NCBI RefSeq assembly: GCF_001623875.1
Contig: NZ_LWAE01000010.1
Span: forward strand, 101,149-165,148
Reading direction: 5' to 3'
From: Clostridium magnum DSM 2767
Lineage (GTDB): Bacteria > Bacillota > Clostridia > Clostridiales > Clostridiaceae
DNA: 64,000 nucleotides
Below, piece by piece: positions 1-9,368 of the stretch. A model generated the notes under the pieces. It was not told where the DNA came from. It made no database searches and worked only from the letters and a program-made list of their open reading frames with translations. How positions within the stretch are numbered: the first letter of the stretch is position 1; every line of letters starts with the position of its first letter. A program made the position numbers and the translations under genes.

Positions 1-1
1 T

Positions 2-454
2 ACTGATACCGAAGAAAAGATTATAGCTATTGATGCAGACAAGGTCGAGAGAATAATATTAAACTTGCTTTCTAATGCAGTGAAGTTTACTGATGCTGGA
101 GATAGTATATTGGTTCGTATAGAAGATAAGAATGAAAGTATTATTATCTCAGTAAAAGATACAGGCGTTGGGATACCTAAAGATAAACTAGATATTATAT
201 TTGAGAGATTTGGTCAAGTAGATAAGACACTTTCTAGAAATAATGAAGGCAGTGGCATAGGTCTATGTCTCGTGAAATCTCTTGTTGGCATGCACGATGG
301 TACCATAAAGGTTAAAAGTAAAATTGGGGAGGGGAGTGAATTTATTATAGAATTACCTATTAGAATAGTTGAGGAAACCGAAGTAGTAGAAAGTTGCTTA
401 GATCAAAGCAATGTCGAAAAAATTAACATTGAGTTTTCGGATATATATTCATAG
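2..454 (+). CDS. Sensor histidine kinase, C-terminal part (5' end outside window)
   Basis: This is the ATPase end of a two-component sensor kinase. The reading frame is open from base 2, so the gene starts before the window. It shows the N box (NLLSNAVKFT), G1 box (DTGVGIP), F box (IFERFGQ) and G2 box (GSGIGLCLVKSLV) in the usual order, followed by a short tail after the final beta strand (IIELPI). The HisKA and sensing domains are not visible, so the signal is unknown. The 'KFTD' form of the N box is typical of large hybrid or PAS-type kinases, but that is only a hint. Confidence 0.9.
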   Translation, partial: TDTEEKIIAIDADKVERIILNLLSNAVKFTDAGDSILVRIEDKNESIIISVKDTGVGIPKDKLDIIFERFGQVDKTLSRNNEGSGIGLCLVKSLVGMHDGTIKVKSKIGEGSEFIIELPIRIVEETEVVESCLDQSNVEKINIEFSDIYS

Positions 455-571
455 TTGTTTATTGTTTAGTATTAAATCACAAAAAGTTATTATTGATTTC
501 TTACAGAAGTCCAACGGGGTTGTTTCTTTTTTCAATCCTGTAGGTCATTCTATCAAAGTTAAAAAAATAAA

Positions 572-604
572 GTCCTCAGCTAGGTATAACTTCTAACTGA
601 GAAC
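572..604 (-). terminator. Terminator-like hairpin, copy 1 of duplicated segment
   Basis: On the minus strand, a GTTCTCAG-TTAG arm pairs with CTA-CTGAGGAC and is followed by a T-rich stretch. It lies at the 3' end of the broken DUF1097 gene and was separated from it by the IS insertion. A close copy sits at 8699-8731 behind the intact paralogue. Confidence 0.55.
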
Positions 605-882
605 CTTTAACTTTAAGTATATATTTTTAACACTTGCTTAAAAAGCCTAAATATTTAATAATAAATTAGTCAATAAAAAATATAAATACGTTTTTAATTA
701 AGCTTTCGTTCATTAGGGGCTGTCTCAAAATGATTCCTAAAGTCATTTTGAGAGTTAGCCTCTCTTCTATTTTTGGAGGAAATAATTTTAATTATTATGT
801 AGTTGTATAATTAATTGTTATTTTTTTGCATGACAAAAAGAGAGTCCTTTTATGGCTCCAAACTTGGGATTTTTTATGAAAC

Positions 883-1875
883 TTAAGATACCTTTACTTC
901 ATGTAGCGATTTACAGCATCTGTCGTTCTGAATCCTATTATGAAGCTTATTTATGTTATATCCTAGGCTTAGCAGCATGAACTCAATCTTTACGTTATCC
1001 TTGCCTCTGGTATAAAACCTCCTAAATCCATAGTCTTCCTTTAGGACACCAAAAGCACCTTCTACCTGTATAGACCTGTTTACCCTAAGGACAATCCCTT
1101 CGGGAGTACTTATATTATTAAGAGATTGCTGCCTTTTTTCAGCAAATACTTTTGATACTTGTATTTTTTTATTTCCAGCAGCTCTTGTACATTTTGACTT
1201 ATGCTCGCATCCAGAACAATCATTACATTCGTATATCACTGCTTCTGATTTATAACCGGACTTAGATGTCCTTGTTTTATGGCCGACAGGCCTTAATTTT
1301 AGATTATTGTAGCAGGTGTACTCATCGAGTTCTTCATCATATTTCATATTCTCACGTTTACTGATATCTTTCTTGAAGTTTGATTTCTTCATGGTTTCAT
1401 AGTTCTGTGGCTTTATGAAAGAGATCTGGTTATTCTGTTCAATAAAAACATAGTTCTCTTCGCTTTCATATCCGGCGTCAGCCACTATATTCAAAAACTT
1501 TTTATCTAAGTTTTCTTCGAGTTTTTTTAGAAACGGTATTAATGTAAGTTGATCAGATCTTTCACTAGATATAAGAGTTCCAACAATATATTCGCTCTCA
1601 ACTGCAATTTGAACATTGTACCCTGGTTTTAGCTGCGCATTTCTCATATGGTCATCTTTCATTTTCATAAATGTTGCATCTTTATCTGTTTTTGAAAAGC
1701 TGTTTCTATCACCAAAGGTTTTATTGAATTCATCATATTTGGATTGTTTTTCAATAATGTCTTCGACAGCCTCCACATACCTTTGAATCGGAGATTTTCT
1801 TTTTCCTTTGCCGTGAACAAATTCTACACCGTCTTTAGTCTTCTTATCGTTTAAGAAGTTAAGTATTTCTGACAT
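883..1875 (-). pseudogene. IS1182-type transposase, N-terminus missing
   Basis: The 330-residue product matches the central and C-terminal part of IS1182/DDE transposases: a 'KPGYNVQIAVE' block, a 'VADAGYESEENY' block with catalytic Asp, a Cys-rich segment (CxxCxxC...C) and a C-terminal 'EGAFGVLKEDYGFRRF' block containing the catalytic Glu. Full-length relatives are roughly 450-550 residues, and the upstream 230 bp of the element contain no matching reading frame. The N-terminal DNA-binding part therefore appears lost by internal deletion. The element is probably unable to move by itself. Confidence 0.8.
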
Positions 1876-2035
1876 ACAATTGATTTCAACCTTAATATTA
1901 GGTAAAACAAAATCTATTGAAAACTTTGTACTAAACTTTCAATATCAATAGAAATATCCATTTGAAAATTCGAGTTGTTGCTGATATAATTCTTTTGTGT
2001 GTTTAGTTGTTTTTTCACAGAAATTATTATACACA

Positions 2036-2068
2036 CGCCGCGGGTTCATTTGAACCCGCTTTTTTTAT
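2036..2068 (+). terminator. Terminator-like hairpin inside IS1182 end
   Basis: GCGGGTTC-ATTT-GAACCCGC is followed by seven Ts on the plus strand. It lies near the right end of the insertion sequence, upstream of the transposase gene. It would stop plus-strand transcription that crosses the element, and as RNA on the minus strand it could also fold and shield the transposase start from read-in. The second role is inference. Confidence 0.6.
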
Positions 2069-2108
2069 CCAAAAAATAAAAGGGCTATCTCGCCCTAGAA
2101 ATTACTTT

Positions 2109-2567
2109 CTATTTTGAGACAGCCCCTTTTTTAGTAAAGAATCCTTTAAATATATAATTAGCACCTAGTTCCATCAAATATCCTAACACACCACCTACTA
2201 TGCTAGCAATTACAGTTGCTTTCCAATCAAAATTATTACCAAAAGTAGCTCCACATCCAATAAAAGAATCTGGTATAAAGGAAAGAACTTTCCATCCTGC
2301 TTGTACACACATACCTATAACAGCAATCAGTACTATTATAGCCATTGCAAACTTAAAATGCCATGCTCCTAGTACGAAAAAAATAATCATTGCCCAAATA
2401 ACACCACTTAAATTGGCAGATAACGCATTCAATAATCCTTCTTTCTTTCCACCTGCAGCGAAAAAGCTTGCAATTGAAACAAAACTAACTCATGAAATTA
2501 CATTGATTGCACTTGCATACTGAGCAAAAATTCCAGCACTAATTCCAATAGAAACCAAATAACCCAT
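2109..2567 (-). pseudogene. DUF1097 membrane protein, broken copy
   Basis: This is the paralogue of the intact gene at 8822-9301. Starting from the ATG at 2567 behind a GGGGA ribosome binding site, the frame reads MGYLVSIGIS and then meets TGA where the other copy has TGG (Trp, in VSWVS). The downstream part (from about 2432) is well conserved. The extreme C-terminus was replaced by IS1182 sequence, so the reading ends GAVSK inside the insertion. It also lacks 12 bp (four codons) near the start relative to the paralogue. DUF1097 proteins (such as E. coli YcdZ) are small inner-membrane proteins of unknown function. Confidence 0.85.
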
Positions 2568-2633
2568 ACATATTTCCCCTTAAATTTTAAAGTTTGACTT
2601 TTAAGTAAATGATTAAAACTTTAAATTTCACTT

Positions 2634-3098
2634 TTATTCTTCAATGGCACCTTCTACCGCTGCTATTATACTTTTATATCCTGTACATCTGCAAAGATTT
2701 CCAGAAAGTGCAATTTTAATTTCTTCTTCTGTTGGACGGGGATTTTTTAGTAGTAAAGCTTTAGAACTCATAAGCATACCCGGTGTACAAAAGCCACATT
2801 GTACAGCATGATTATCTATAAAAGATTGCTGCAAGCGATCTAATTGTACATCATGTTCTAACGCTTCAATTGTAATGATTTCTGTTCCATTCACTTGAGC
2901 TGCCAATATTAAACAAGAGTTTACAGCAATACCATCCATCAGTACAGTACACGCTCCACATTCTCCACCGCCACAGCCTTCTTTTGTTCCAGTGAGTAAT
3001 AATTCTTCACGAAGTAGATTCAACAATGTCATTTCTGGGTCTACATCTATACAAGTTTCTTTACCATTTAACATAAATGTAATTTCTAGTTTATTCAT
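2634..3098 (-). CDS. Molybdenum hydroxylase, 2Fe-2S subunit
   Basis: Electron-transfer subunit of a xanthine dehydrogenase-family molybdenum hydroxylase. The N-terminal plant-type ferredoxin domain has Cys42, Cys47, Cys50 and Cys62. The C-terminal all-helical domain has Cys101, Cys104, Cys136 and Cys138 (CGFCTPG and CRCTGY motifs). The length of 154 residues is normal for separate small subunits such as CoxS or XdhC. It is the last catalytic gene of a minus-strand operon, 4 bp after the FAD subunit. A 37-bp copy of its 3' end occurs at 9369-9405. The substrate of the enzyme cannot be read from this subunit. Confidence 0.95.
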   Translation of the reverse strand: MNKLEITFMLNGKETCIDVDPEMTLLNLLREELLLTGTKEGCGGGECGACTVLMDGIAVNSCLILAAQVNGTEIITIEALEHDVQLDRLQQSFIDNHAVQCGFCTPGMLMSSKALLLKNPRPTEEEIKIALSGNLCRCTGYKSIIAAVEGAIEE

Positions 3099-3102
3099 AT
3101 AC

Positions 3103-3969
3103 TTAGTCCTCCTTGTTTAAAGTGTTTTCTATAAGTGATGCAGTAAACTTAGCAATTACAGGTAATTTATAAGTGCTAGATGAACGTCTTCCTGTTTGTT
3201 CTAATACGTAATCTGATGCTAACATACCACCTTTTCTTAATACCTCATCATTTAATTCCTTGCCTATTAAATAATCCTCCACAGTACTAAATCTTTCTGG
3301 TTTGGAGATTGCTGAACCGATAACTAAGCTTATTTTAGTCACTCTATTGTTATCCACATTTAAAAGACAAGCTCCATTTAATCTTGCTATTGCTAAGGCA
3401 TTTCTTCTACCTATTTTTTCAAAGTCCATTCTTATGTCAGCTGATGGTATTTTAAATATAATATTGGTTAATATCTCATCCTTCTCTAATAACGTTTTAT
3501 TACTACCTACAATAAACTCTTCTACAGCTATAACTCTTATCTTAATATCACCATCTATAATTGATTTAAGCTCTACTTTTGCTTCTAAGCAAGTAAGGGT
3601 AGGCACTACATCTGCTGCAGGACTAGCATTACAAATATTACCTCCTATTGTACCTTTGTTTCTAATTTGTGGTGATCCAACAGCTTTTGCTGCTTTACAA
3701 ATAATCATTGCTTTTTCCATTAGAATTTTTGAATCCGATAAATCTGTAAATGTAGCCATGGCTCCAATATTTATTTTATCACCTTTAATTTCAATTTCTT
3801 TTAACTCTTCAATTTTAGATAGATCAATAATGTTTCCTTCTGGTCCCTTGCCTTTATGAATGTTAACAACTAGATCTGTTCCTCCTGCTAATAAGGCTGC
3901 ACCTTGGTAATCTCTCCTGTATTTTAGTGCTTCATTTAAAGTTTTAGGTTGAAAAAATTCTCTACTCAT
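3103..3969 (-). CDS. Molybdenum hydroxylase, FAD-binding subunit
   Basis: Medium subunit of the xanthine dehydrogenase/CO dehydrogenase family; it passes electrons from the 2Fe-2S clusters to the final acceptor through FAD. It has the FAD pyrophosphate-binding loop LLAGGTDL (residues 26-33), the TIGGNICNASPAADVVP block (about 103-120) and a typical C-terminal domain. Length 288 is normal. The start overlaps the 3' end of the molybdenum subunit by 8 bp, so the two are translationally coupled. The electron acceptor (NAD or ferredoxin) is not evident. Confidence 0.95.
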   Translation of the reverse strand: MSREFFQPKTLNEALKYRRDYQGAALLAGGTDLVVNIHKGKGPEGNIIDLSKIEELKEIEIKGDKINIGAMATFTDLSDSKILMEKAMIICKAAKAVGSPQIRNKGTIGGNICNASPAADVVPTLTCLEAKVELKSIIDGDIKIRVIAVEEFIVGSNKTLLEKDEILTNIIFKIPSADIRMDFEKIGRRNALAIARLNGACLLNVDNNRVTKISLVIGSAISKPERFSTVEDYLIGKELNDEVLRKGGMLASDYVLEQTGRRSSSTYKLPVIAKFTASLIENTLNKED

Positions 3970-6253
3970 TGATGGCGCCTCCTTGTATATATCCTAACTT
4001 TTGACTTTCTTCAATTGCTGAAAATACACTTTCTAAATCTGCTGGTAAATTTCTTATTCTTACACCTAATGCATTTTCAATGGCATTAAGCACCGCTGGT
4101 GAAACAGTAGCTGTTGAAGATTCACTAACACCTTTTACACCTAATGGGTTATTTCCTGCTTTTGCTTCTAAAGGAATTGTTTTCAAATTATAAAAATCCG
4201 CTGTTGTTTGTAATAGGTATTTGTCAAAATTTTTAGTCAATAACTTACCATTTTTAGTTGTTACTTCTTCAGTTAATGCAAAGCCTAAAGCCATGGAAAC
4301 TCCTCCAGCAATTTGAGCCTTTACTTCAGCTTCATTTATAATACGTCCAACATCATGAATAGCCACTAAATTTATTACGTCAACTTTTCCTGTTATTAAG
4401 TCAATCTCTACTTCTGCACCACAAGCTCCGTAATTAAAAGAAGCATAAGTTTCTCCACAATTCTTTTCAAAATCCCACCATACAGGAGGCAATGACCACC
4501 AACCATAACCATAGACCCCTGGTATTTCTTTGTAACATAAGGTAACAGCCTCTTTAAAGCTTATATTTTCACTTTTATCTTTTGTAAAAATCGTATCATT
4601 TTCAAATACTAAATCTTCACACTTTGCACCCCATTTTTTAGCAATAACTTTAGACATTCTATCTTTTGCATCATTTGCTGCAACTAAAGCTGCGTTACCG
4701 GAAGTAATGGTACCTCTTGAGCCTACAGTTGCACCACTATCTGGTAAATAAGAAGTATCCAATGGGCTTATTCTCATGTTTTCAATACTAACCCCTAATG
4801 TTTCACTGATAATTTGAAGAACTACATTGGTTCCTCCTTGTCCTTGTTCTGTAATTCCACTAAGTACAACTATAGTTCCATCTTTTTCCACGTGAAAACT
4901 TACAGCCGCAGCATCCTTTACAGGGAACCCTGCTCCCATAGCTTCACCACGAAATATACATGATATTCCACGTCCTCTTACTTTTCCCTTAGGTGCTGGT
5001 CCTGATTTTTCGTGAACAGGGAATTCCTCTTCTAATTTGTCTAGACAGGCCATTAAATTTACACTTTGTAGTTTTTGACCAGTGGCTGTAATAGACCCCT
5101 CCTTAAAGGCATTTATACGACGAAGTTCCAATGGATCCATGCCTAGCTCTTTCGCTAATTCATTCATTAAAGATTCTGATGCGAAATCAACTTGTGGTGA
5201 ACCGAATCCACGAACCGCATCTGAAATGGTGTTATTTGTGAATGCTCCTACTATATTAGTAGAAAGATTTTCAACATTATAAGGTCCTGTAGCTTCTACC
5301 GTTGCTCTCCATATTGTTGCTTGACTTTTTGTAATATAAGCCCCAACATCAACTAACCCATTAATTTCCATAGCAGTAATATATCCATCCTTCTTTGCAC
5401 CGATTTTATATTTCAATTTAAAAGGATGTCTTTTAGTTCCTTCTTCTAAAACCTCTTCACGATTCCAAACCATTTTACAAGGTCTGCCTGTAATCATTGC
5501 TGCCATAGTTACACGAGATGCAATAATATTAATATCGCTATCTTTCCCACCAAAAACGCCCCCTAAAGTAGGTTGAATGACCCTAACTTGATTTTCATTG
5601 AATCCACAGTAAGCCGCAACAGCTCTCTTGATATTAAAAGGTCCTTTTCCTGGACAGTAAATTAAAACACCCTTTGCCTCTGGAATAGCAATTGCACCAT
5701 CAGGCTCTATAGCCGAATGCATTACTCTTTGTGTAGAAAATTCTCTCTCTAGGATGACATCTGCTTCTGCGAATCCTTTTTCTAAGTTACCCTTTACAGT
5801 CTTATGACTTGCAGCAAAGTTTGAATTTCCATGGAGTATTGGTGCCCCTTCTTTTAATGCTTCTTCTGGATTCACTACATAAGGTAATTCTTCATATTCT
5901 ATCTTAACAAGCTTTGCTGCCTTAGCAGCCTGTACCTTTGTATTAGCCACAACAATAGCTACACCATCACCTGCAAATTTTGTTTCTTTTTCTGCCAAAG
6001 CAGGCCTGTCTTTTGGAGTTTGATTTACCCCTGGTACATCTTTTGCAGTATATACTCCTACGACCCCTTTTACTTTTAATGCTTCAGAACTATCTATATT
6101 TAAAATTCTTGCATGAGGAGCACCAATTCTAACCGTTTGCACATAAAGCATTCCTGGGAATTTTAAATCATCAATGTATTTTGCTTTACCCGTTATTTTT
6201 GCATAGGCATCTTGCCTATCATAAATCTTTCTTTTTGAAATTTCGTTCTTCAT
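3962..6253 (-). CDS. Molybdenum hydroxylase, molybdopterin-binding catalytic subunit
   Basis: Large subunit of a xanthine dehydrogenase/aldehyde oxidase-type enzyme, 763 residues. It has the N-terminal a/b hammerhead domain (YAKITGKAKYIDD), the GGVFGGKD molybdopterin loop, the RGFGSPQ block, and near the end a GVKGVSESS segment whose Glu fits the family catalytic base. Such enzymes hydroxylate N-heterocycles, purines or aldehydes. The PLP-lyase-like gene upstream and the DUF1097 membrane gene downstream are not the usual purine-degradation neighbours, so the substrate is open. No in-frame TGA indicates selenocysteine here. Confidence 0.93.
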   Translation of the reverse strand: MKNEISKRKIYDRQDAYAKITGKAKYIDDLKFPGMLYVQTVRIGAPHARILNIDSSEALKVKGVVGVYTAKDVPGVNQTPKDRPALAEKETKFAGDGVAIVVANTKVQAAKAAKLVKIEYEELPYVVNPEEALKEGAPILHGNSNFAASHKTVKGNLEKGFAEADVILEREFSTQRVMHSAIEPDGAIAIPEAKGVLIYCPGKGPFNIKRAVAAYCGFNENQVRVIQPTLGGVFGGKDSDINIIASRVTMAAMITGRPCKMVWNREEVLEEGTKRHPFKLKYKIGAKKDGYITAMEINGLVDVGAYITKSQATIWRATVEATGPYNVENLSTNIVGAFTNNTISDAVRGFGSPQVDFASESLMNELAKELGMDPLELRRINAFKEGSITATGQKLQSVNLMACLDKLEEEFPVHEKSGPAPKGKVRGRGISCIFRGEAMGAGFPVKDAAAVSFHVEKDGTIVVLSGITEQGQGGTNVVLQIISETLGVSIENMRISPLDTSYLPDSGATVGSRGTITSGNAALVAANDAKDRMSKVIAKKWGAKCEDLVFENDTIFTKDKSENISFKEAVTLCYKEIPGVYGYGWWSLPPVWWDFEKNCGETYASFNYGACGAEVEIDLITGKVDVINLVAIHDVGRIINEAEVKAQIAGGVSMALGFALTEEVTTKNGKLLTKNFDKYLLQTTADFYNLKTIPLEAKAGNNPLGVKGVSESSTATVSPAVLNAIENALGVRIRNLPADLESVFSAIEESQKLGYIQGGAINE

Positions 6254-6281
6254 ATTCTTACCTCCTTGTATTTAATCTATT

Positions 6282-7310
6282 TTAAAATGCTTCTTTCATA
6301 GAAGAGTAATCATAGTATGTAGGTAACCCCCCTGTATGTAAGAAGATAACTTTAGATCCCTTCTTTATCTCACCTTTTTTAATTAATCCTATGAGACCTG
6401 CCAGTGTTTTTCCTGAATATATAGGGTCAAGCATAATTCCTTCGGTTCTTGCTAATAATTCTATAGCCTCCTTAAGTTCTACTGTGGGCTGTGCATAACC
6501 TTTACCATAATATTCTTCATAACAAAGAACTTTATCTTTGCTTGGTGTTTCAACATTTAAATAACTTGATGTCTGCTCTAGCGCACCATAAAGTGTTTTT
6601 AATTGCATCTCCTTATTTTGAAATACATTAACCCCCATTACAGAAATAGTATACTGTGCTGAATGAAAACCTATAAGAAGCCCCATTTGTGTTCCACCTG
6701 TACCACTTGGGCATACAAGATAGTCAAAATCTACATTCATTTCTTTTGCTTGCTGAAGAATTTCATTTGCGCAAAGAACATACCCACAGTTTCCTAGGGA
6801 GCATGTACCTCCTCTTGCAAGTATATAGGGATTTTTACCCTCAGCTTCTAAGTCTCTTTTCATCTTTTGAGTAAGTTCCATATCGCTTAGTGGTCCTACA
6901 ATTGGTGCTATAGATTTATCAACTTTAGATACGCCTCCAAGCTCATATAGGTGCTTATTAGGATCTAAATTGTATTCATAATCTGCTTTTGCCCAATATT
7001 CCATAATTAATTCTGTCTTCATGCCTTCCATATTAGCTATAAGCAGTGCCATTAAATTGTGATTGCACTGCACTGTACTCCCAGTAATAATGGTATCTGC
7101 ACCTTGGTCAACTGCTTCTTGAAATAAAAACTCTAGTTTTCTTACTTTATTACCACTAAATGGAAGTAAATCATCTCTTTTAATATAGATCTCTACTTCT
7201 CCACCTAATTCTTTAGATAAATTAGGCAGTTTTTGAAGAGGTGTTGCCTCTTTAATATAGTGTCTTCTAGGTATATTATTGATTTTTTTAAATATAGTTT
7301 CTGTACTCAT
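6282..7310 (-). CDS. PLP-dependent D-cysteine desulfhydrase / ACC deaminase family protein
   Basis: Fold-type II PLP enzyme of 342 residues. Lys55 in SGNKVRKLE matches the PLP-binding lysine of the D-cysteine desulfhydrase/ACC deaminase family. A later glycine-rich PSGTGGTQMG loop fits phosphate binding, and HTGGLP near the end fits the ring-contacting strand. Members remove ammonia (and sulfide) from small amino acids such as D-cysteine, 2,3-diaminopropionate or ACC. It is the first gene of the operon, 28 bp before the molybdenum subunit, so it probably works on the same substrate or its product. Exact specificity cannot be told from sequence. Confidence 0.85.
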   Translation of the reverse strand: MSTETIFKKINNIPRRHYIKEATPLQKLPNLSKELGGEVEIYIKRDDLLPFSGNKVRKLEFLFQEAVDQGADTIITGSTVQCNHNLMALLIANMEGMKTELIMEYWAKADYEYNLDPNKHLYELGGVSKVDKSIAPIVGPLSDMELTQKMKRDLEAEGKNPYILARGGTCSLGNCGYVLCANEILQQAKEMNVDFDYLVCPSGTGGTQMGLLIGFHSAQYTISVMGVNVFQNKEMQLKTLYGALEQTSSYLNVETPSKDKVLCYEEYYGKGYAQPTVELKEAIELLARTEGIMLDPIYSGKTLAGLIGLIKKGEIKKGSKVIFLHTGGLPTYYDYSSMKEAF

Positions 7311-7445
7311 AGTTATTTCCTCCTATTCTTTATATATTTCCGATTACTTACTCTATATATTAACTATAGCTATTTTTCATAATTAAATCATTGTCTATTG
7401 TTGTCCTTTACTATTGCAAAAGTTATCTTTTCAAAAATTTTCAGC

Positions 7446-7480
7446 AAAAAGAGCCCTCTTTGATAAAAGGCTCTTTGATT
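7446..7480 (-). terminator. Rho-independent terminator of the AraC regulator gene
   Basis: On the minus strand AAAGAGCC pairs with GGCTCTTT and the stem runs into a T tract. It lies just after the stop codon at 7488 and separates the regulator from the dehydrogenase operon, so the latter has its own promoter in 7311-7445. Confidence 0.75.
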
Positions 7481-7487
7481 TATTAAA

Positions 7488-8522
7488 CTATTCATTTTCT
7501 ATATCCTTGTTTTGAAGTCGATACTTAGCAGGAGTTAACTTATAGATATTTTTAAAAGATCTATAAAAACTACTTACATCCTCATATCCTACAATAGATG
7601 CAATTTCTGCCGTACTTATTTCACTTTTTTTAAGAAGTTGACATGATTTTTGCATTCTTATATCGCTAATTAACTTTCCATATGTCTTACCTGTATATTT
7701 TTTTATGATCTTACATAAATAGTTCTTGCTATAACTGAACTTCTGCGCTATTTCTTCAAGAGAGATATCCTTATAACTATCTCGCATATAATCCAGTATC
7801 TTCATCATATCCACATGTCGTGGTTGGGCATCTTCAATCCATACCTTACAGTCATAGCTCCTCATTAAATAAACACAAAGCCATTCAAAATATACATTGA
7901 GCATACGTTTCGAAGTTCTATGTGAAAGTTGCATCTCCTGATACATTTCTAAAATTAAAGCTTTTATTTTTTCATCCCCACCTACTTCAAATAAAACATA
8001 AGATACCAGTGATGATCCATATATAATTCTGCTGAAAAATTGTGCTAGTATATCCTCACTATCTAGCAACATCATAAATGCTTTGTCAAAAGTACTACGT
8101 CTTACCGCAATATGAAAGATAATGCTGTCGTCTGCATCTGTGTGCAGTTGATGATCGATGTTAGTGGCTAATAAAAGCAGGTCTCCTTCTTTAAGCATTA
8201 CCTCTTCTTCATTTGGTCCAATAAATTTACATACACCATTATAAACATAAGTAAATTCTATAAAATCATGCTTATGCATTATATGGTGTGGTCGATATCT
8301 AGGTCGTCTTAACACTGCAATATCTGACTTTGCATTAATAAACAATTCCTCTGAATAAACATTATCATCCTTAGATAAACTCTGCACAGGGTCTGTTTTA
8401 AATTCTTGTGCATTAAATCTTTCTAATATGGTAGATAAATACACTTTGCTCATATTATAAGGATTCAAATTCTCTTTGTAGAAATGTTTATATACTTTTT
8501 CTAATGTTGTCATTTCAAACAT
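7488..8522 (-). CDS. AraC-family transcriptional regulator with cupin-like sensor domain
   Basis: A 344-residue regulator. A cupin-like sensing region lies around residues 85-150 (PHHIMHKHDFIEFTYVYNG, then KEGDLLLL) and two helix-turn-helix motifs at the C-terminus (DISLEEIAQKFSYSKNYLCKIIKKY and STAEIASIVGYEDVSSFYRSFKNIY), ending with the family motif LTPAKYR. It lies directly upstream of the molybdenum hydroxylase operon in the same direction and is the likely activator of that operon. A decayed paralogue is at 11720-12722. Confidence 0.92.
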   Translation of the reverse strand: MFEMTTLEKVYKHFYKENLNPYNMSKVYLSTILERFNAQEFKTDPVQSLSKDDNVYSEELFINAKSDIAVLRRPRYRPHHIMHKHDFIEFTYVYNGVCKFIGPNEEEVMLKEGDLLLLATNIDHQLHTDADDSIIFHIAVRRSTFDKAFMMLLDSEDILAQFFSRIIYGSSLVSYVLFEVGGDEKIKALILEMYQEMQLSHRTSKRMLNVYFEWLCVYLMRSYDCKVWIEDAQPRHVDMMKILDYMRDSYKDISLEEIAQKFSYSKNYLCKIIKKYTGKTYGKLISDIRMQKSCQLLKKSEISTAEIASIVGYEDVSSFYRSFKNIYKLTPAKYRLQNKDIENE

Positions 8523-8698
8523 GTTATCACTCCAATATCAAAAGACTTTAATCATCAATTATATGACTTACTAGACTTTCTAGTATATTTATTTTTTCTA
8601 ACTGTATTGTGTAAAGCTTCTCTTAAGTTATATCCTACCAGAACAATGTCATCAAGTTAATATTTAAATAATTTACAATTAAAACTCTAAAAGAAAGT

Positions 8699-8731
8699 CC
8701 TCAGCTAGATATAATTTCTAACTGAGAACTT
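8699..8731 (-). terminator. Terminator of the intact DUF1097 gene
   Basis: GTTCTCAGTTAG pairs with CTAGCTGAGGAC on the minus strand, then TTTCTTTT. It lies about 90 bp after the stop at 8822 and matches the copy at 572-604. The 300 bp between 8523 and 8821 hold nothing else that I can identify. Confidence 0.6.
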
Positions 8732-8821
8732 TAACTTAAGTATATATTTTTAACACTTGCTTAAAAAGCCTAAATATTTAATAACAAATTGGTCAATAAA
8801 AAGTATAAATACGTTTTTTAA

Positions 8822-9301
8822 TTAAGCTTTCGCTTGATTAGAAGCTTCTTTTTTAGAAAAGAAGCCTTTAAATATATAATTAGCACCTAGTTCCATTAAA
8901 TATCCTAACACACCACCTACTATGATAGCAATTACAGTTGCTTTCCAATCAAAATTATTACCAAAAGTAGCTCCACATCCAATAAAGGAACCTGGTATAA
9001 AGGAAAGAACTTTCCATCCAGCTTGTACACACATACCTATAACAGCAATCAATACTATTATAGTCATTGCAAACTTAAAATGCCATGCTCCTAGTACCAA
9101 AAAAATAATCATTGCCCAAACAACACCACTTAAATTTGCAGATAATGCTTTGAATAATCCTTCTTTCTTCCCGCCTGCCGCGAAAAAGCTTGCAATTGCA
9201 ACAAAACTAACCCATGAAACTATATTGATTGCACTTGCATACTGAGCAAAAATTCCAGCAATAATTCCAGCACTAATTCCAATAGAAACCAAATAACTCA
9301 T
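8822..9301 (-). CDS. DUF1097 family membrane protein (YcdZ-like), intact copy
   Basis: The ATG at 9301 is chosen as start because a GGGGGA ribosome binding site lies 7 bp upstream; a longer frame to 9343 would run through it. The product is 159 residues with about five hydrophobic segments, small Gly/Ala-rich helices and a conserved SFIPGSFIGCGATF segment, which resembles E. coli YcdZ. Function of the family is unknown; transport or channel activity is a guess. It is the only functional copy in the window, while the catalytic genes survive only in the other unit, so the two units may complement each other. Confidence 0.88.
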   Translation of the reverse strand: MSYLVSIGISAGIIAGIFAQYASAINIVSWVSFVAIASFFAAGGKKEGLFKALSANLSGVVWAMIIFLVLGAWHFKFAMTIIVLIAVIGMCVQAGWKVLSFIPGSFIGCGATFGNNFDWKATVIAIIVGGVLGYLMELGANYIFKGFFSKKEASNQAKA

Positions 9302-9368
9302 ACATATTTCCCCCTTAATTTTAAAGTTTGACTTTTTAAGCAAATGGTTAAAACTTTAAATTTAACTT

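Larger units (their letters stand above)
716..2126 (-). mobile_element. IS1182-family insertion sequence, internally deleted
   Basis: Perfect 16-bp terminal inverted repeats lie at 716-731 (ggggctgtctcaaaat) and 2111-2126. The element is about 1.41 kb, shorter than usual for IS1182 members, and carries one N-terminally truncated transposase gene on the minus strand. It sits in the last codons of a DUF1097 gene; the flanks match the uninterrupted paralogue at 8822-9301. I see no clear target-site duplication. A strong hairpin with a T run (about 2036-2068) lies between the transposase start and the right end. Confidence 0.85.
572..2672. repeat. Segmental duplication, copy 1 (interrupted by IS)
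   Basis: Without the insertion at 716-2126, this stretch aligns closely with 8699-9405. The alignment covers the terminator hairpin, the DUF1097 gene, its leader and the last codons of the 2Fe-2S subunit gene. Left flank and right flank of the IS are contiguous in the other copy. The duplication probably once extended much further, because an AraC-gene pair (7488-8522 and 11720-12722) also matches. Confidence 0.85.

Noticed and set aside
411..596. Open frame of 61 codons after the kinase gene
   Set aside because: It overlaps the kinase end, has no ribosome binding site and reads into the terminator hairpin.
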